Shown: positions 8,116-17,600, numbered from the stretch's first letter. The stretch: 64,000 nucleotides of DNA from Salipiger profundus (GCF_001969385.1 NZ_CP014796.1:4543501-4607500); one strand, 5' to 3'. Numbers and translations are program-made. Notes: a model not told the origin generated them from the letters alone.

Positions 8116-8799
8116 ATGACCGATTACAGCCGTTTCGCCGTCTACCACGCGCCCGCGCCGGGCCCCCTCGCGACGTTCTGCGCGGGCTGGCTCGGGCACG
8201 ACCCTGTGACCGGGCAGACCTGCCCGCATCCCGAGATCCCGGGCCTGCCGCGCCCGGTGGACGAGATCACCGCGACCCCACGCAAGTACGGCTTTCACGG
8301 CACGCTGAAGCCGCCCTTCCGCCTGACCGGGCCGCGCGGCGCGCTCGAGGCGGATCTGGCGGCGCTGGCCGCGCGCCTCTCTCCGGTCGAGATGCCCGGG
8401 CTGTCGCTCACCCGGCTCGGCAGCTTCCTCGCGCTCACCCCCGAGGGCGACACCGCGCCACTGGCGCAGCTTGCGGCGCAGGTGGTGCGCAGCCTCGACG
8501 GTCACCGCCAGCCTCCCCAACCGGCGGAACTCGAACGCCGGCGGCAGGCGCGGCTCACGCCGCGCCAGGAGGAGAACCTGCTGCGCTGGGGCTATCCCTA
8601 CGTGATGGACGACTTCCGCTTCCACCTGACGCTGACCGGCAAGCTCAGCCGCGCCGAGGCCGAGCAGACCGCCGAGGCCCTGCGCCCGGTGCTTGCCCCC
8701 CTGCTGCCGCGCCCGTTCCGCGTCGACGCGCTCTGCCTCTTCGGCGAGGCGGCCGACGGGCGGTTCCACCAGCTCGCGCGGTATCCCCTCGGGGGCTGA
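8116..8799 (+). CDS. DUF1045 phosphonate-operon protein (2H phosphoesterase-like)
   Basis: 227-residue cytoplasmic protein of the DUF1045 family, typically found in carbon-phosphorus lyase loci. Two histidine motifs typical of 2H phosphoesterases are visible: FHGTLKPPF near 60 and FHLTLTG near 177, each HxT followed by hydrophobics. A GTG at 8110 is in frame, but ATG 8116 has AGG about 5 nt upstream and is preferred. phnM follows 114 nt later on the same strand, supporting a phosphonate role. The exact substrate is unknown; a cyclic phosphate intermediate of the C-P lyase pathway is an attractive inference. Confidence 0.85.
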   Translation: MTDYSRFAVYHAPAPGPLATFCAGWLGHDPVTGQTCPHPEIPGLPRPVDEITATPRKYGFHGTLKPPFRLTGPRGALEADLAALAARLSPVEMPGLSLTRLGSFLALTPEGDTAPLAQLAAQVVRSLDGHRQPPQPAELERRRQARLTPRQEENLLRWGYPYVMDDFRFHLTLTGKLSRAEAEQTAEALRPVLAPLLPRPFRVDALCLFGEAADGRFHQLARYPLGG

Positions 8800-8913
8800 T
8801 CCCCCGTCCTGCCATATTCCAGGCGCGCACAACTTCCGATCTTCGTCCCGCGTCACCCGGGTGACACAGAGTGCCGTTAGAGCTGCCGAAAAGCTTCGAG
8901 CGGACCCACGGGC

Positions 8914-10095
8914 ATGACGGCACTGCTTCCTCCCCTGCGCCTGACGGGCGCCACCATCCTGCGCGGCGGCGTTCTGCAGAAACGCTCGCTGGTGATCGCC
9001 GACGGCGTCATCACCAAGGGCCCGCTGCCGCAGGTGGACATGTCGGGCTACCTGATCCTGCCGGGCATCATCGACCTGCACGGTGACGCTTTCGAACGGC
9101 AGGTCGCGCCCCGTCCCTCGGCCCGGCTACCGCTCGAGGCGGCGCTGCGCGCCACCGACCGCGAGGCCGCCACCCACGGCATCACCACCGCCTGGCTCGC
9201 GCAGGGCTGGAGCTGGGAGGGCGGGCTGCGCAGTCCCGATTTCGCCGAGGAGATGATGCGCGCGCTCGACGACTACCGGCCGCACGCGCTCACCGACCTG
9301 CGCCTGCAGATCCGCTGCGAGACCCACATGCCCGAGACCCGCGCGCGGCTGGTGGCGGCGATCCGGCGGCACGGCATCGACTACGTCGTCTTCAACGACC
9401 ATCTCGACGCCACACTGCAACTGGCCGAAACCGCGCCGCACCGCGTCGCCGAGCAGGCCGAGCGCGGCGACCGCTCGGTGCCCGAGTATCACGCAGCACT
9501 AGCCACCGCCCGCGCCGCACGGCGCGAGGTGCCGCGCCACCTCTGCGCGCTGGCCGAGGTCTTCGACACGCTCGACCTGCGCTACGGCAGCCACGACGAC
9601 CCCGACGCCGAGACCCGCGAATACTACCGTCTCATCGGTGCCCGCATCGCCGAGTTTCCGCTCACCGTGGCAGCGGCGAAGCTGGCGCGGGCCTGCAACG
9701 ACCCGGTGCTGATGGGGGCGCCCAACGTGGTGCGCGGCGGCTCGCAGGCGGGCAACGTCTCGGCCCTGACGCTGGTGGCGCAGGGGCTGTGCGACGTGCT
9801 GGTCTCGGATTACCACTACCCCTGTCTTGCCCGCGCCGCCTGGGTGCTGGTGGATCGCGGGCTGAAGACGTTGCCGGAGGCGTGGGAGATGATCTCGAAG
9901 GTGCCGGCCGAGGTCATGGGACTTGCCGACCGGGGCACGCTCGACCACGGCAAGCGGTCGGATTTCGTGGTGGTCAACGCCGCCACGCGCGAGATCGAGG
10001 CCACGGTCAGCGGTGGCCGGCTGTCCTATCTTGCCGGCGATGCCGGGGCGCGGCTTGTCGGCGCCATCACCGGTCCGCGCCTCGCGGCCGAATAG
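8914..10095 (+). CDS. phnM: Alpha-D-ribose 1-methylphosphonate 5-triphosphate diphosphatase
   Basis: 393-residue amidohydrolase-superfamily enzyme of the C-P lyase pathway, releasing pyrophosphate from the ribosyl-phosphonate triphosphate intermediate. Motifs: PGIIDLHGDAFER (metal-site HxD), RCETHMPE, NDHLDAT, GAPNVVRGGS and VSDYHYPCL, with the terminal DFVVVNAATREIEATVSGG strand. Length is normal (about 380-395). Only the DUF1045 gene accompanies it; phnG-L, phnN and a phosphonate transporter are not in the window. The locus is therefore a split or satellite phn locus. The neighbour at 10131 is convergent. Confidence 0.93.
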   Translation: MTALLPPLRLTGATILRGGVLQKRSLVIADGVITKGPLPQVDMSGYLILPGIIDLHGDAFERQVAPRPSARLPLEAALRATDREAATHGITTAWLAQGWSWEGGLRSPDFAEEMMRALDDYRPHALTDLRLQIRCETHMPETRARLVAAIRRHGIDYVVFNDHLDATLQLAETAPHRVAEQAERGDRSVPEYHAALATARAARREVPRHLCALAEVFDTLDLRYGSHDDPDAETREYYRLIGARIAEFPLTVAAAKLARACNDPVLMGAPNVVRGGSQAGNVSALTLVAQGLCDVLVSDYHYPCLARAAWVLVDRGLKTLPEAWEMISKVPAEVMGLADRGTLDHGKRSDFVVVNAATREIEATVSGGRLSYLAGDAGARLVGAITGPRLAAE

Positions 10096-10130
10096 GCCGC
10101 AAGGCGCCTGCGCCGCCGGAAAGGGCTCGC

Positions 10131-11054
10131 TCAGAGCCGGTCGAGCAGGTCGCGCTTCTTGGCCTCGAACTCCTCGCGGGTCAGAAGCCCCGCCTCCATC
10201 AGCTCGCCGAGCTTGCGGATCAGCCCGATGACCGCATCGGCGTCCATCGCGGAGGGTGCCGGAGACATCGGCACCGATTGCATGGCGGGCGCGGCCGTCT
10301 GCTGGGCCGGGGGCTCGGACACGGGCTGAGGGGGCGGTGCCGAGGGCGCCGGGGTCTCGACGACGGGGTCCGCCTGCGCCGTGCCCGAGGTGGGGGCCGG
10401 GTCGGTGCCGACCTTCGGCAGGTCGGACAGCCGCACCAGCCCGTGCTGGCTCGTGAAGGTCAGCGACTGGTCGCCGCTCTGCTGCTGCGAGACGCCGGTG
10501 ATGCGGTGATCGCCGGTGTCGTAGATCTCGACCGCACCGCCGATGTCGATGGCCAGCCGGCGGGTGTCGGGAAAGACCGCGTAGCGCAGGTTGTTCTGGC
10601 TGCCGACCGAAGAAGCCGCGCCCAGCACGCCAGGCCAGGAGGTCGCCGCCCCCGCGCCACCGGGCAGGAACAGGCTCGACCCCGGCCCCTGCGACTGGTT
10701 CCGGGATGCGCCCGAAGACTGGCCCGATGATTGGCTCTGCGACTGGCCCTGCGGCGGCACCGGGCGCTGCGGCTGGGGTCGGAACACCCCGCCGCCGGCC
10801 AGCCCCTGCGCCAGCTCGGAGCAGAGCGCGTCGACCTTGGCCTTGAGCGCGTTGTTGAACATGTCGCCGACCATGGTCATGCCGCCGAGCGACCACTGGC
10901 CCATGCCGCCAAGCTCGGGGTGGTTGAACTGCGCCTGCGTGCCCTGCCCTGCCGCCAGCGCGTAAAGGAGGTGTTCTGCGGCCTCGGTCGAGACGCCGTG
11001 GCGGGCGGCGGTCTCGGACACCAGGCGGGTTCCGTCTTCGGTCAGCGCGGTCAT
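10131..11054 (-). CDS. SHOCT-domain protein with Q/S/P-rich linkers
   Basis: 307-residue protein, no signal peptide or membrane helix. N-terminus (about 1-90) is alpha-helical and recalls motifs of bacterial zinc-ribbon/SHOCT proteins. Then come a low-complexity Q, S, P stretch (about 90-130), a small beta-rich region (about 155-215) with RLAIDIGGAVEIYDTGDHRI, a second P/A linker, and a C-terminal SHOCT motif (about 278-307): IRKLGELMEAGLLTREEFE then KKRDLLDRL. SHOCT is a short oligomerisation or nucleic-acid-linked motif of unclear role. Convergent with phnM (35-nt gap); no operon partner. Confidence 0.7.
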   Translation of the reverse strand: MTALTEDGTRLVSETAARHGVSTEAAEHLLYALAAGQGTQAQFNHPELGGMGQWSLGGMTMVGDMFNNALKAKVDALCSELAQGLAGGGVFRPQPQRPVPPQGQSQSQSSGQSSGASRNQSQGPGSSLFLPGGAGAATSWPGVLGAASSVGSQNNLRYAVFPDTRRLAIDIGGAVEIYDTGDHRITGVSQQQSGDQSLTFTSQHGLVRLSDLPKVGTDPAPTSGTAQADPVVETPAPSAPPPQPVSEPPAQQTAAPAMQSVPMSPAPSAMDADAVIGLIRKLGELMEAGLLTREEFEAKKRDLLDRL

Positions 11055-11297
11055 GTCACCGTTCCAGTCATGCTATGCGGGAAAGTCCCGTCGGGCTTAC
11101 CACGTCCGCGCCATCACAGCCACCGCGCGCGGGCCAGGTCTGCGGGGTTTTCGCGCCATCTGCGGCACCGATGTCGCCGCCGGACTGCCGTGTCTGCAAT
11201 GCCGGTTTTCCCGCAGCCCGACGGCGGCTGCAATTGCAGCTTCGGCGGAATGATGATCTAGAAGCCCGGACCAGACCCCTGCAAGCACCCCTGCCCC

Positions 11298-12689
11298 ATG
11301 ACCTCCCCACGCCTCGACCGGCTGATCGGCCTGACCCTCGTCCTTGTCACGGGATGCGTCATCGCTCGGGAATGGGGCGCGGCGGACTGGGTGAACATCC
11401 CCTGCTACCTGCTGCTCGTCGTGGCCATCGCCGCGCTGTTCGTCGAGGTCCGCCCCGGGCGCAAGGCCTTTGTCTTCGTGGCGCTGGGGCTCACCGCGGC
11501 GCTGGCATGGCGCGTCGAGGACTGGACATCGGTGGTGATGGACGGGCTCTACTCGGCGTCGTTCATCGCGGCGTTCTTCACCGCGCTCGCGACGCTGCGC
11601 AGCGCCGCCGAGCCCTCCGAGGACATCCGGGCCAGCGGGCGCTTCCTTGCCGAGCAGCCGCCGGGGCGGCGGTATCTCGCGCTGACGCTGGGCGCCTCGG
11701 CCTTTGCGCTGCTGTTGAACTACGGCGCCATCGCGCTGCTGGGCAGCCTTGCCACCGCCGCCGCGCAGGATGAACCCGATGCCGAGATCCGCATGCACCG
11801 GCGCCGCCGGATGCTGCTGGCGATCCAGCGCGGCTTCGTCACCTCGCTGCCGTGGTCGCCGCTGTCCTTTGCCATCGCCATCTCGACCGCGCTCATTCCG
11901 GGCGGGAGCTGGGAAGGCGCGGTGCTGCCCGCGCTCGGCACCGCCGTGCTGATGACGCTGATCGGCTGGGGGCTCGACACGATCTTCAAGCCGCGCCTGA
12001 CGAATCCCGCCCCGGTGCGCCGCAAGCCCGAGGGCAGCTGGGCGCTGCTTCTGCCACTGGCGCTGCTGCTGGGCATCCTCGTGGCGAGCGTCCTGACGCT
12101 GGGCGCGCTGACCGGCATCCGCGTGATCGGCCTCGTGCTGCTGATCGTGCCGGTGATGGCGCTGATCTGGACGCTGCTGCAGGCGCGGAGCGGCGGCGCG
12201 CCGCTGGGCCAGCGTCTGAAGACCTACGCCTTCCGCGACCTGCCGAACTACCGCAACGAGGTGCTGCTGCTGATGATGGCGGGCTATATCGGAACCGTGG
12301 GCGCGCCGTTGCTGTCGCCGCTGGTCAAGGCAAGCGGCTTCCACCCCGAGGCGATGCCGCACTGGCTCGTGCTGGTGGGGCTCGTCTGGATCATCCCGCT
12401 GGCCGGGCAGTTCGCGATGAACCCGATCCTCGCCGTCACGCTGATCGCGCCGCTGCTTCCGACCCCGGCCGAGCTGGGCGTCACCCCGGCGGCCATGGTC
12501 ACCGCGATCACCGCCGGCTGGGCGCTTGGCGGGATCAGCTCTCCCTTCACCGCGACGACCATGCTCACCGGCTCCTTCGGCAACGTCGGGGCCCGGACCG
12601 TCGGTCTGCGCTGGAACGGCAGCTACATGCTGACCTGTCTCGTGGCACTTCCCCTCTGGGTTCTGGCCTACGCCTACCTGCTGGGCTGA
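11298..12689 (+). CDS. Polytopic membrane transporter, ion-transporter-like
   Basis: 463-residue integral membrane protein with about 10-12 hydrophobic helices and a cytoplasmic basic loop around 165-175 (MHRRRRM). Paired half-helix-like segments near the middle (TSLPWSPLSFAIAI) and near 370-430 (FAMNPILAVTLIAPLLP, GGISSPFTATTMLTGSFGN) recall the duplicated loops of the ion-transporter/DASS-type superfamilies. The substrate is unknown. It lies 70 nt upstream of the dipeptidase on the same strand, but nothing proves co-transcription. The 243-base spacer before it holds no recognisable signal. Confidence 0.6.
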   Translation: MTSPRLDRLIGLTLVLVTGCVIAREWGAADWVNIPCYLLLVVAIAALFVEVRPGRKAFVFVALGLTAALAWRVEDWTSVVMDGLYSASFIAAFFTALATLRSAAEPSEDIRASGRFLAEQPPGRRYLALTLGASAFALLLNYGAIALLGSLATAAAQDEPDAEIRMHRRRRMLLAIQRGFVTSLPWSPLSFAIAISTALIPGGSWEGAVLPALGTAVLMTLIGWGLDTIFKPRLTNPAPVRRKPEGSWALLLPLALLLGILVASVLTLGALTGIRVIGLVLLIVPVMALIWTLLQARSGGAPLGQRLKTYAFRDLPNYRNEVLLLMMAGYIGTVGAPLLSPLVKASGFHPEAMPHWLVLVGLVWIIPLAGQFAMNPILAVTLIAPLLPTPAELGVTPAAMVTAITAGWALGGISSPFTATTMLTGSFGNVGARTVGLRWNGSYMLTCLVALPLWVLAYAYLLG

Positions 12690-12759
12690 AACCTGCTTGC
12701 ATACGAACGAGATGGGGTGACAGTCTCGGGCCAGACGCAGACTCTGGAGACCGCGCCCC

Positions 12760-13821
12760 ATGACAGCCCCGTTCAACCAACCGCCGATCTTCGATGGCCA
12801 CAACGACCTGATCCTGCGCCTGCTGCGCGGGTCGGCCACCGCCGAGGGCGTCGCGGCGGGTCTTCCCGACGGCCACATCGACCTGCCGCGCGCCCGCTCC
12901 GGCGGGCTCGGCGGCGGCTTCTTCGCGATCTTCGTGGCATCGCCGTCCAACGCCTCCGAGCGCCATGACGCCATGGTGCAGCCGGAATACGACCTGCCGC
13001 TGCCCGAGATGATCCCGCAGGACGAGGCGCTCACGGTGACGCTGGAAGGCGCCGAGGCGCTCGAAGCCCTCGAGGCTGCCGGGGCGGTCACCATCTGCCG
13101 CACAGTCGACGAGCTGGAGGCCGCGATCCACGGCCCCAAGATGGCGGCGATCATGCACATCGAGGGCGCCGAGGCGATCGACCCCGATTTCGAGGTGCTC
13201 CACCAGCTGCATGCCCGTGGCCTGCGCTCGCTCGGGCCGGTCTGGTCCCGCCCGACGATCTTCGGCCACGGCGTGCCCTTCCGCTATCCGTCCTCGCCCG
13301 ACACCGGTCCGGGCCTCAGCGAGGACGGCAAGCGGCTCGTGCGCGAGTGCAACAAGCTGAACATCATGATCGACCTCAGCCACCTGAACGAAAAGGGCGT
13401 CGACGATGTCGCGGCGATCACCGACGCGCCGCTCGTTGCCACCCATTCGAACGCCTGGGCGGTGACACCGCATTCGCGCAACCTCACCGACCGGCAGCTC
13501 GAAATGATCGCCGAAAGCGATGGAATGGTAGGCATCAATTTTGCCTCCGCCTTCCTGCGCCCCGACGGGCAGATGAACAACGACTTTCCTCTTGACCTGC
13601 TGCTCCGACATCTTGACCATCTGGTCAAATTTCTCGGCGAAGACCGGGTCGGCTTCGGCTCGGACTTCGACGGGGCGCTGGTCCCCAGGGACATCGCCGA
13701 TTGCGCCGGGCTGCCGGCCCTGCGCGCGGCGATGAAGGACCACGGGATCGGCGACGAGATGATGGAGAAACTGGCCTGGCGCAACTGGATGCGCGTGCTG
13801 CGCAAGACCTGGGCCGCCTGA
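12760..13821 (+). CDS. Membrane-dipeptidase family (peptidase M19)
   Basis: 353-residue zinc dipeptidase hydrolysing dipeptides, including those with a C-terminal D-residue. M19 landmarks: FDGHND (N-terminal HxD metal site), MHIEGAEA (bridging glutamate), IDLSHLN, ATHSNAWAV and GSDFDGA near the C-terminus. No signal peptide, so it is cytoplasmic. It heads a set of five ABC-importer genes on the same strand, which suggests that imported dipeptides are cleaved inside. The stop codon lies inside a three-copy tandem repeat (13807-13848). Confidence 0.92.
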   Translation: MTAPFNQPPIFDGHNDLILRLLRGSATAEGVAAGLPDGHIDLPRARSGGLGGGFFAIFVASPSNASERHDAMVQPEYDLPLPEMIPQDEALTVTLEGAEALEALEAAGAVTICRTVDELEAAIHGPKMAAIMHIEGAEAIDPDFEVLHQLHARGLRSLGPVWSRPTIFGHGVPFRYPSSPDTGPGLSEDGKRLVRECNKLNIMIDLSHLNEKGVDDVAAITDAPLVATHSNAWAVTPHSRNLTDRQLEMIAESDGMVGINFASAFLRPDGQMNNDFPLDLLLRHLDHLVKFLGEDRVGFGSDFDGALVPRDIADCAGLPALRAAMKDHGIGDEMMEKLAWRNWMRVLRKTWAA

Positions 13822-13848
13822 CCTGGGCCGCCTGACCTGGGCCGCCTG
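13807..13848 (+). repeat. Three tandem copies of a 14-bp unit over the dipeptidase stop
   Basis: ACCTGGGCCGCCTG repeated exactly three times (13807-13820, 13821-13834, 13835-13848). The first copy encodes the last residues (TWAA) and part of the TGA stop. It looks like a recent slippage duplication, and the reading frame is ended by the first copy. Confidence 0.9.
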
Positions 13849-13931
13849 AGCGCGGCCCCCGGAAGAACAAGAAAAACGGACGCGCCAGAACGCGCCGGAG
13901 ACCAACGGAAAACCAACTGGGAGAAAGACAC

Positions 13932-15533
13932 ATGAAACAGTCACGCAGCCTGCGCGCCGCCGCGCTCGTCGCCGCACTGATGGGGTCGGCCGCGCTACCG
14001 GCCATGGCCGAGACGCCGCCCAACATGCTGGTGATCGCCAACCGCATCGACGACATCAAGACCTTCGACCCGGCCGAGAGCTTCGAGTTCGCCGGCGCCG
14101 ACGTGTCGCGCAACGTCTACGAGAAGCTGGTGAATTTCGACCCGCTCGACCTCGAGGCCGGCTTCCAGCCGCAGCTCGCCGAGAGCTGGGAGGTCTCCGA
14201 GGACGGCAAGACCATCACCTTCACCATGGCCGAGGGCCACACCTTCGCCTCCGGCAACCCGGTGACCGCCAAGGACGCCGAGTTCTCGCTGCGCCGCGCC
14301 GTCGAGCTCAACAAGACGCCCTCCTTCATCCTGACCCAGTTCGGCTTCACCCCCGAGAATGTCGAGGAAACCATCGTTGCCGAGGACGACAAGACGCTCG
14401 TTCTCAAGCTCGACAAGCAATACGCGGTCTCCTTCGTGCTCAACTGCCTGACGGCCACCATCGGCGGCATCGTCGACATGGAAACCGTCATGGAGCACGA
14501 GGAAGACGGTGACATGGGCAACGCCTGGCTGCGCACCAACACCGCCGGCTCGGGACCCTACAAGGTGTCGGACTGGAAGCCGAACGAGAGCGTCCTGATG
14601 GACCTCAACCCCAACTACGGCGGCGAGGAGCCGGCGATGCAGCGGGTGATCGTCCAGCACATCCAGGAATCCGCCACCCAGCGCCTGCAGCTCGAGCGCG
14701 GCGACATCGACGTCGCCCGCAACCTCTCGCCCGAGGACGTGGCCGCGGTGCAGGAGAACGACGATCTCAAGGTGGTCGACGAGCTGCGCGGCCGGCTGAT
14801 GTATTTCTCGGCCAACCAGAAGAACGAGATGCTCGCCGATCCCAAGGTCGTCGAGGCGCTCAAGTGGGCGGCCGACTACGAGGGCATGGCCGGCAGCTTC
14901 CTCAATGGCCAGTACACCGTGCACCAGGCCTTCCTGCCGCTGACCTTCCTCGGCGCGATCGAGGACAAGCCCTTCGGCTACGACATGGAAAAGGCCAAGG
15001 CGGCGCTGGCCGATTCCGAGTACCCCGACTGCGGCCCGATCGAGATCTCGGTGCGCGAGGCGCAGGAACGTCTCGACATCGCGCAGTCGCTCCAGAACAC
15101 CTGGAACCAGCTCGGCTGCGAGGTCGAGCTGATCGTCGGCACCGGCGCGCAGACGCTCGACCGCTACCGCGCGCGCGAGCATGACATCTACCTCGGTGCC
15201 TGGGGCCCGGACTACCCCGACCCCAACACCAACGCCGGCACCTTCGCCTACAACCCCGACAACAGCGACGAGGCCGGAGCCACCGGGCTGCTCGCCTGGC
15301 GCAACGCCTGGGACATCCCGGAAATGAGCGAGGAAACCCTTGCCGCCGTGGTCGAGAACGACACCGAGGCCCGTGCCGAGATGTACCGGGAGCTGCAGAA
15401 GGAGCACCAGCAGGTGTCGCCCTTCGGCGTGATGTTCCAGAAGATCGAGCAGAACGCCATGGGGTCCAGCGTCGAGAACTTCGTCGCCGGCGGCGCCACC
15501 ACGGCAGTCTCCTACTGGGTGATCACGAAGTAA
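13932..15533 (+). CDS. ABC transporter substrate-binding protein, peptide type (SBP_bac_5)
   Basis: 533-residue periplasmic binding protein with a clear Sec signal (about 1-26, ending ALPAMA-ET). The DppA/OppA fold is visible: DPAESFEFAGADVSRNVYEKLV (start of the family core), LAESWEVSEDGKTITFTM, TAKDAEFSLRRA, GSGPYKVSDWKPNE and the long C-terminal lobe ending AVSYWVITK. It captures di- or oligopeptides for the two permeases that follow at once (the DppB start is 1 nt beyond this stop). A ribosome-binding GGGAGAAAGACAC precedes ATG 13932. Confidence 0.93.
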   Translation: MKQSRSLRAAALVAALMGSAALPAMAETPPNMLVIANRIDDIKTFDPAESFEFAGADVSRNVYEKLVNFDPLDLEAGFQPQLAESWEVSEDGKTITFTMAEGHTFASGNPVTAKDAEFSLRRAVELNKTPSFILTQFGFTPENVEETIVAEDDKTLVLKLDKQYAVSFVLNCLTATIGGIVDMETVMEHEEDGDMGNAWLRTNTAGSGPYKVSDWKPNESVLMDLNPNYGGEEPAMQRVIVQHIQESATQRLQLERGDIDVARNLSPEDVAAVQENDDLKVVDELRGRLMYFSANQKNEMLADPKVVEALKWAADYEGMAGSFLNGQYTVHQAFLPLTFLGAIEDKPFGYDMEKAKAALADSEYPDCGPIEISVREAQERLDIAQSLQNTWNQLGCEVELIVGTGAQTLDRYRAREHDIYLGAWGPDYPDPNTNAGTFAYNPDNSDEAGATGLLAWRNAWDIPEMSEETLAAVVENDTEARAEMYRELQKEHQQVSPFGVMFQKIEQNAMGSSVENFVAGGATTAVSYWVITK

Positions 15534-15534
15534 C

Positions 15535-16593
15535 GTGGCCCAGGCGATGCACACCTCGAACGGGCGGCAGAAGCTGCCCGTTCCCCGCTGGCTGAAGAAG
15601 ACCGCCGGCACCGCGGTCACCGTCGCGGTGACGCTGCTCGGCCTGCTCTTCGTGACCTTCATGATAGGGCGCGTGATGCCCATCGACCCGGTGCTCGCCG
15701 TCATCGGCGAGCGCGCGACCCAGGCCCAGTACGACGAGGTCTTCCTCGAGCTCGGTCTCGACAAGCCGCTGATCCAGCAGTTCTTCATCTACGTGAACGA
15801 CGTGCTGCACGGCGATTTCGGCACCTCGATCCGGACCGGTCAACAGGTCTCCGAGGACATCGCCCGCGTCTTCCCCGCCACGCTCGAACTGGCGACGCTG
15901 GGCACCTTCTTCGGGGTGTTCCTCGGCGTGCCGCTCGGCGTGCTCGCCGCCGTCTATCGGGGCCGCTGGATCGACCAGGTGGCCCGTCTGGTCGGCCTCG
16001 TGGGCTACTCCATGCCGATCTTCTGGCTCGGCCTCGTCGGCCTGCTGATCTTCTACGGCATCCTTGGCTGGGTCGCGGGCCCGGGCCGGCTCGGGGTCTT
16101 CTACCAGGGGCTGGTGCCGTCGCGCACCGGGCTGCTGCTGGTCGACTCGGCGCTCGCCGGCGACTGGACCGTGTTTCGGGACGCGTTTTCCCACATCATC
16201 CTGCCGGCCTCGCTGCTGGGCTACTACAGCCTCGCCTACATCAGCCGGATGACCCGCAGCTTCATGCTCGAACAGCTGAGCTCGGAATACGTCACCACCG
16301 CACGGGTCAAGGGCGTGTCGGAATGGCACGTGGTCTGGCGCCACGCCTTCCGCAACATCCGCATCCAGCTGATCACCGTGATCGCGCTGGCCTACGCCAA
16401 CCTGCTCGAGGGCTCGGTGCTGACCGAGATCATCTTCGCATGGCCCGGCATCGGCCAGTACATCACCACCTCGCTGCTGGCCAACGACATGAACTCCGTG
16501 CTGGGCGGAACCGTGGTGATCGGTACGATCTTCGTCGCGCTGAACATCTTCTCCGACCTGCTCTACCGCTTCTTCGACCCGAGGGCCAAATGA
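15535..16593 (+). CDS. Peptide ABC transporter permease, DppB type
   Basis: 352-residue inner-membrane permease with six helices and the long periplasmic loop of the DppB/OppB subfamily. The EAA-type cytoplasmic loop that contacts the ATPases is visible near 262-290: EWHVVWRHAFRNI followed by the conserved hydrophobic segment LLEGSVLTEIIFAWPGIGQY. The GTG at 15535 begins 1 nt after the substrate-binding gene. An ATG at 15547 is an alternative, four codons in. The stop overlaps the next start (ATGA). Confidence 0.93.
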   Translation: MAQAMHTSNGRQKLPVPRWLKKTAGTAVTVAVTLLGLLFVTFMIGRVMPIDPVLAVIGERATQAQYDEVFLELGLDKPLIQQFFIYVNDVLHGDFGTSIRTGQQVSEDIARVFPATLELATLGTFFGVFLGVPLGVLAAVYRGRWIDQVARLVGLVGYSMPIFWLGLVGLLIFYGILGWVAGPGRLGVFYQGLVPSRTGLLLVDSALAGDWTVFRDAFSHIILPASLLGYYSLAYISRMTRSFMLEQLSSEYVTTARVKGVSEWHVVWRHAFRNIRIQLITVIALAYANLLEGSVLTEIIFAWPGIGQYITTSLLANDMNSVLGGTVVIGTIFVALNIFSDLLYRFFDPRAK

Positions 16594-17522
16594 GCGACTT
16601 TCCCACTCCCGCCCCGCGCCCCGGCTGGCGCGACTGGCTGCTCACCGACGCGCCCGGCTCGCGCCGCCAGGCCCGCGCCGCGTCGTGGTATTCCGGCTGG
16701 CTCAAGCTGCGCGGCAACACGCTCGCCATGGCCGGCCTCGTGGTGCTGGTGCTGCTGATCCTGATGGCGCTCTGTGCGCCGCTGCTGGCGACGCAGGACC
16801 CCTTCGTGCAGGACCTCGGCGCGCGGCTCCTGCCGCCCGGCACCGACGGCCACATGTTCGGCACCGACAGCCTCGGCCGGGACATCTGGTCGAGGATCGT
16901 CTACGGCGCCCGCATCTCGCTCTACATCGTGGCACTGGTGGCGCTGGTGGCGCCGCTGCTCGGCCTCGTGATCGGCACCGTCGCGGGCTACATGGGCGGC
17001 ATCGTCGACGTGGTGCTGATGCGCTTCACCGACATCTTCCTCGCCTTCCCCCGGCTGATCCTCGCGCTGGCCTTCGTCGCCGCCCTCGGCGCCGGCATCG
17101 AGAACGCGGTGCTCGCGATCTCGCTCACCGCCTGGCCGCCCTACGCCCGCATCGCCCGTGCCGAGACGCTCACCATCCGCAACTCGGACTTCATCCACGC
17201 GATCAAGCTGCAGGGCGCCGGGCCGCTCAGGATCATCACCCGCCACGTCTGGCCGCTGTGCATCTCGAGCCTGGTGATCCGCGTCACCCTCGACATGGCG
17301 GGCATCATCCTGACCGCCGCCGGCCTCGGCTTCCTCGGCCTCGGCGCGCAGCCGCCCTCCCCCGAATGGGGCGCCATGGTCTCCGAGGGCCGCAAGTACA
17401 TCCTCGACCACTGGTGGGTCGCCACCATCCCGGGCCTCGCGATCTTCGCGATCTCGCTCGCCTTCAACCTGCTCGGCGACGGGCTGCGCGACGTGCTCGA
17501 CCCGAAGGAGGCCGGCAAGTGA
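16590..17522 (+). CDS. Peptide ABC transporter permease, DppC type
   Basis: 310-residue inner-membrane permease partner of DppB. It has the DppC N-terminal extension (about 1-40) before the first helix, FGTDSLGRDIWSRIVYGARISL (a hallmark of this subfamily), DIFLAFPRLILALAF, and the EAA loop region around FIHAIKLQGAGPLRIITRHVWP. ATG 16590 overlaps the preceding stop by four bases; the frame is open further upstream, but that reading lies inside dppB. A dispersed repeat separates it from the ATPase genes. Confidence 0.93.
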   Translation: MSDFPTPAPRPGWRDWLLTDAPGSRRQARAASWYSGWLKLRGNTLAMAGLVVLVLLILMALCAPLLATQDPFVQDLGARLLPPGTDGHMFGTDSLGRDIWSRIVYGARISLYIVALVALVAPLLGLVIGTVAGYMGGIVDVVLMRFTDIFLAFPRLILALAFVAALGAGIENAVLAISLTAWPPYARIARAETLTIRNSDFIHAIKLQGAGPLRIITRHVWPLCISSLVIRVTLDMAGIILTAAGLGFLGLGAQPPSPEWGAMVSEGRKYILDHWWVATIPGLAIFAISLAFNLLGDGLRDVLDPKEAGK

Positions 17523-17533
17523 CCCCGGCCCCC

Positions 17534-17600
17534 GTCTTCTTCTCTTTGCAAATACCGCGGGGGGAGTCGCCGCAGGCGACGGGGGGCAGAGCCCCCCGCG
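17534..17600 (+). repeat. Dispersed hairpin element, copy B, inside ABC operon
   Basis: TCTTCTTCTCTTTGCAAATACC, then CGGGGGG, an extra small repeat (GTCGCCGCAGGCGAC), then hairpin GGGGGGC-AGA-GCCCCCC. It sits between dppC and dppD in the 130-base gap; the rest of the gap (GGCCGGCCGCAGGCCGG) is also palindromic. Confidence 0.8.
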
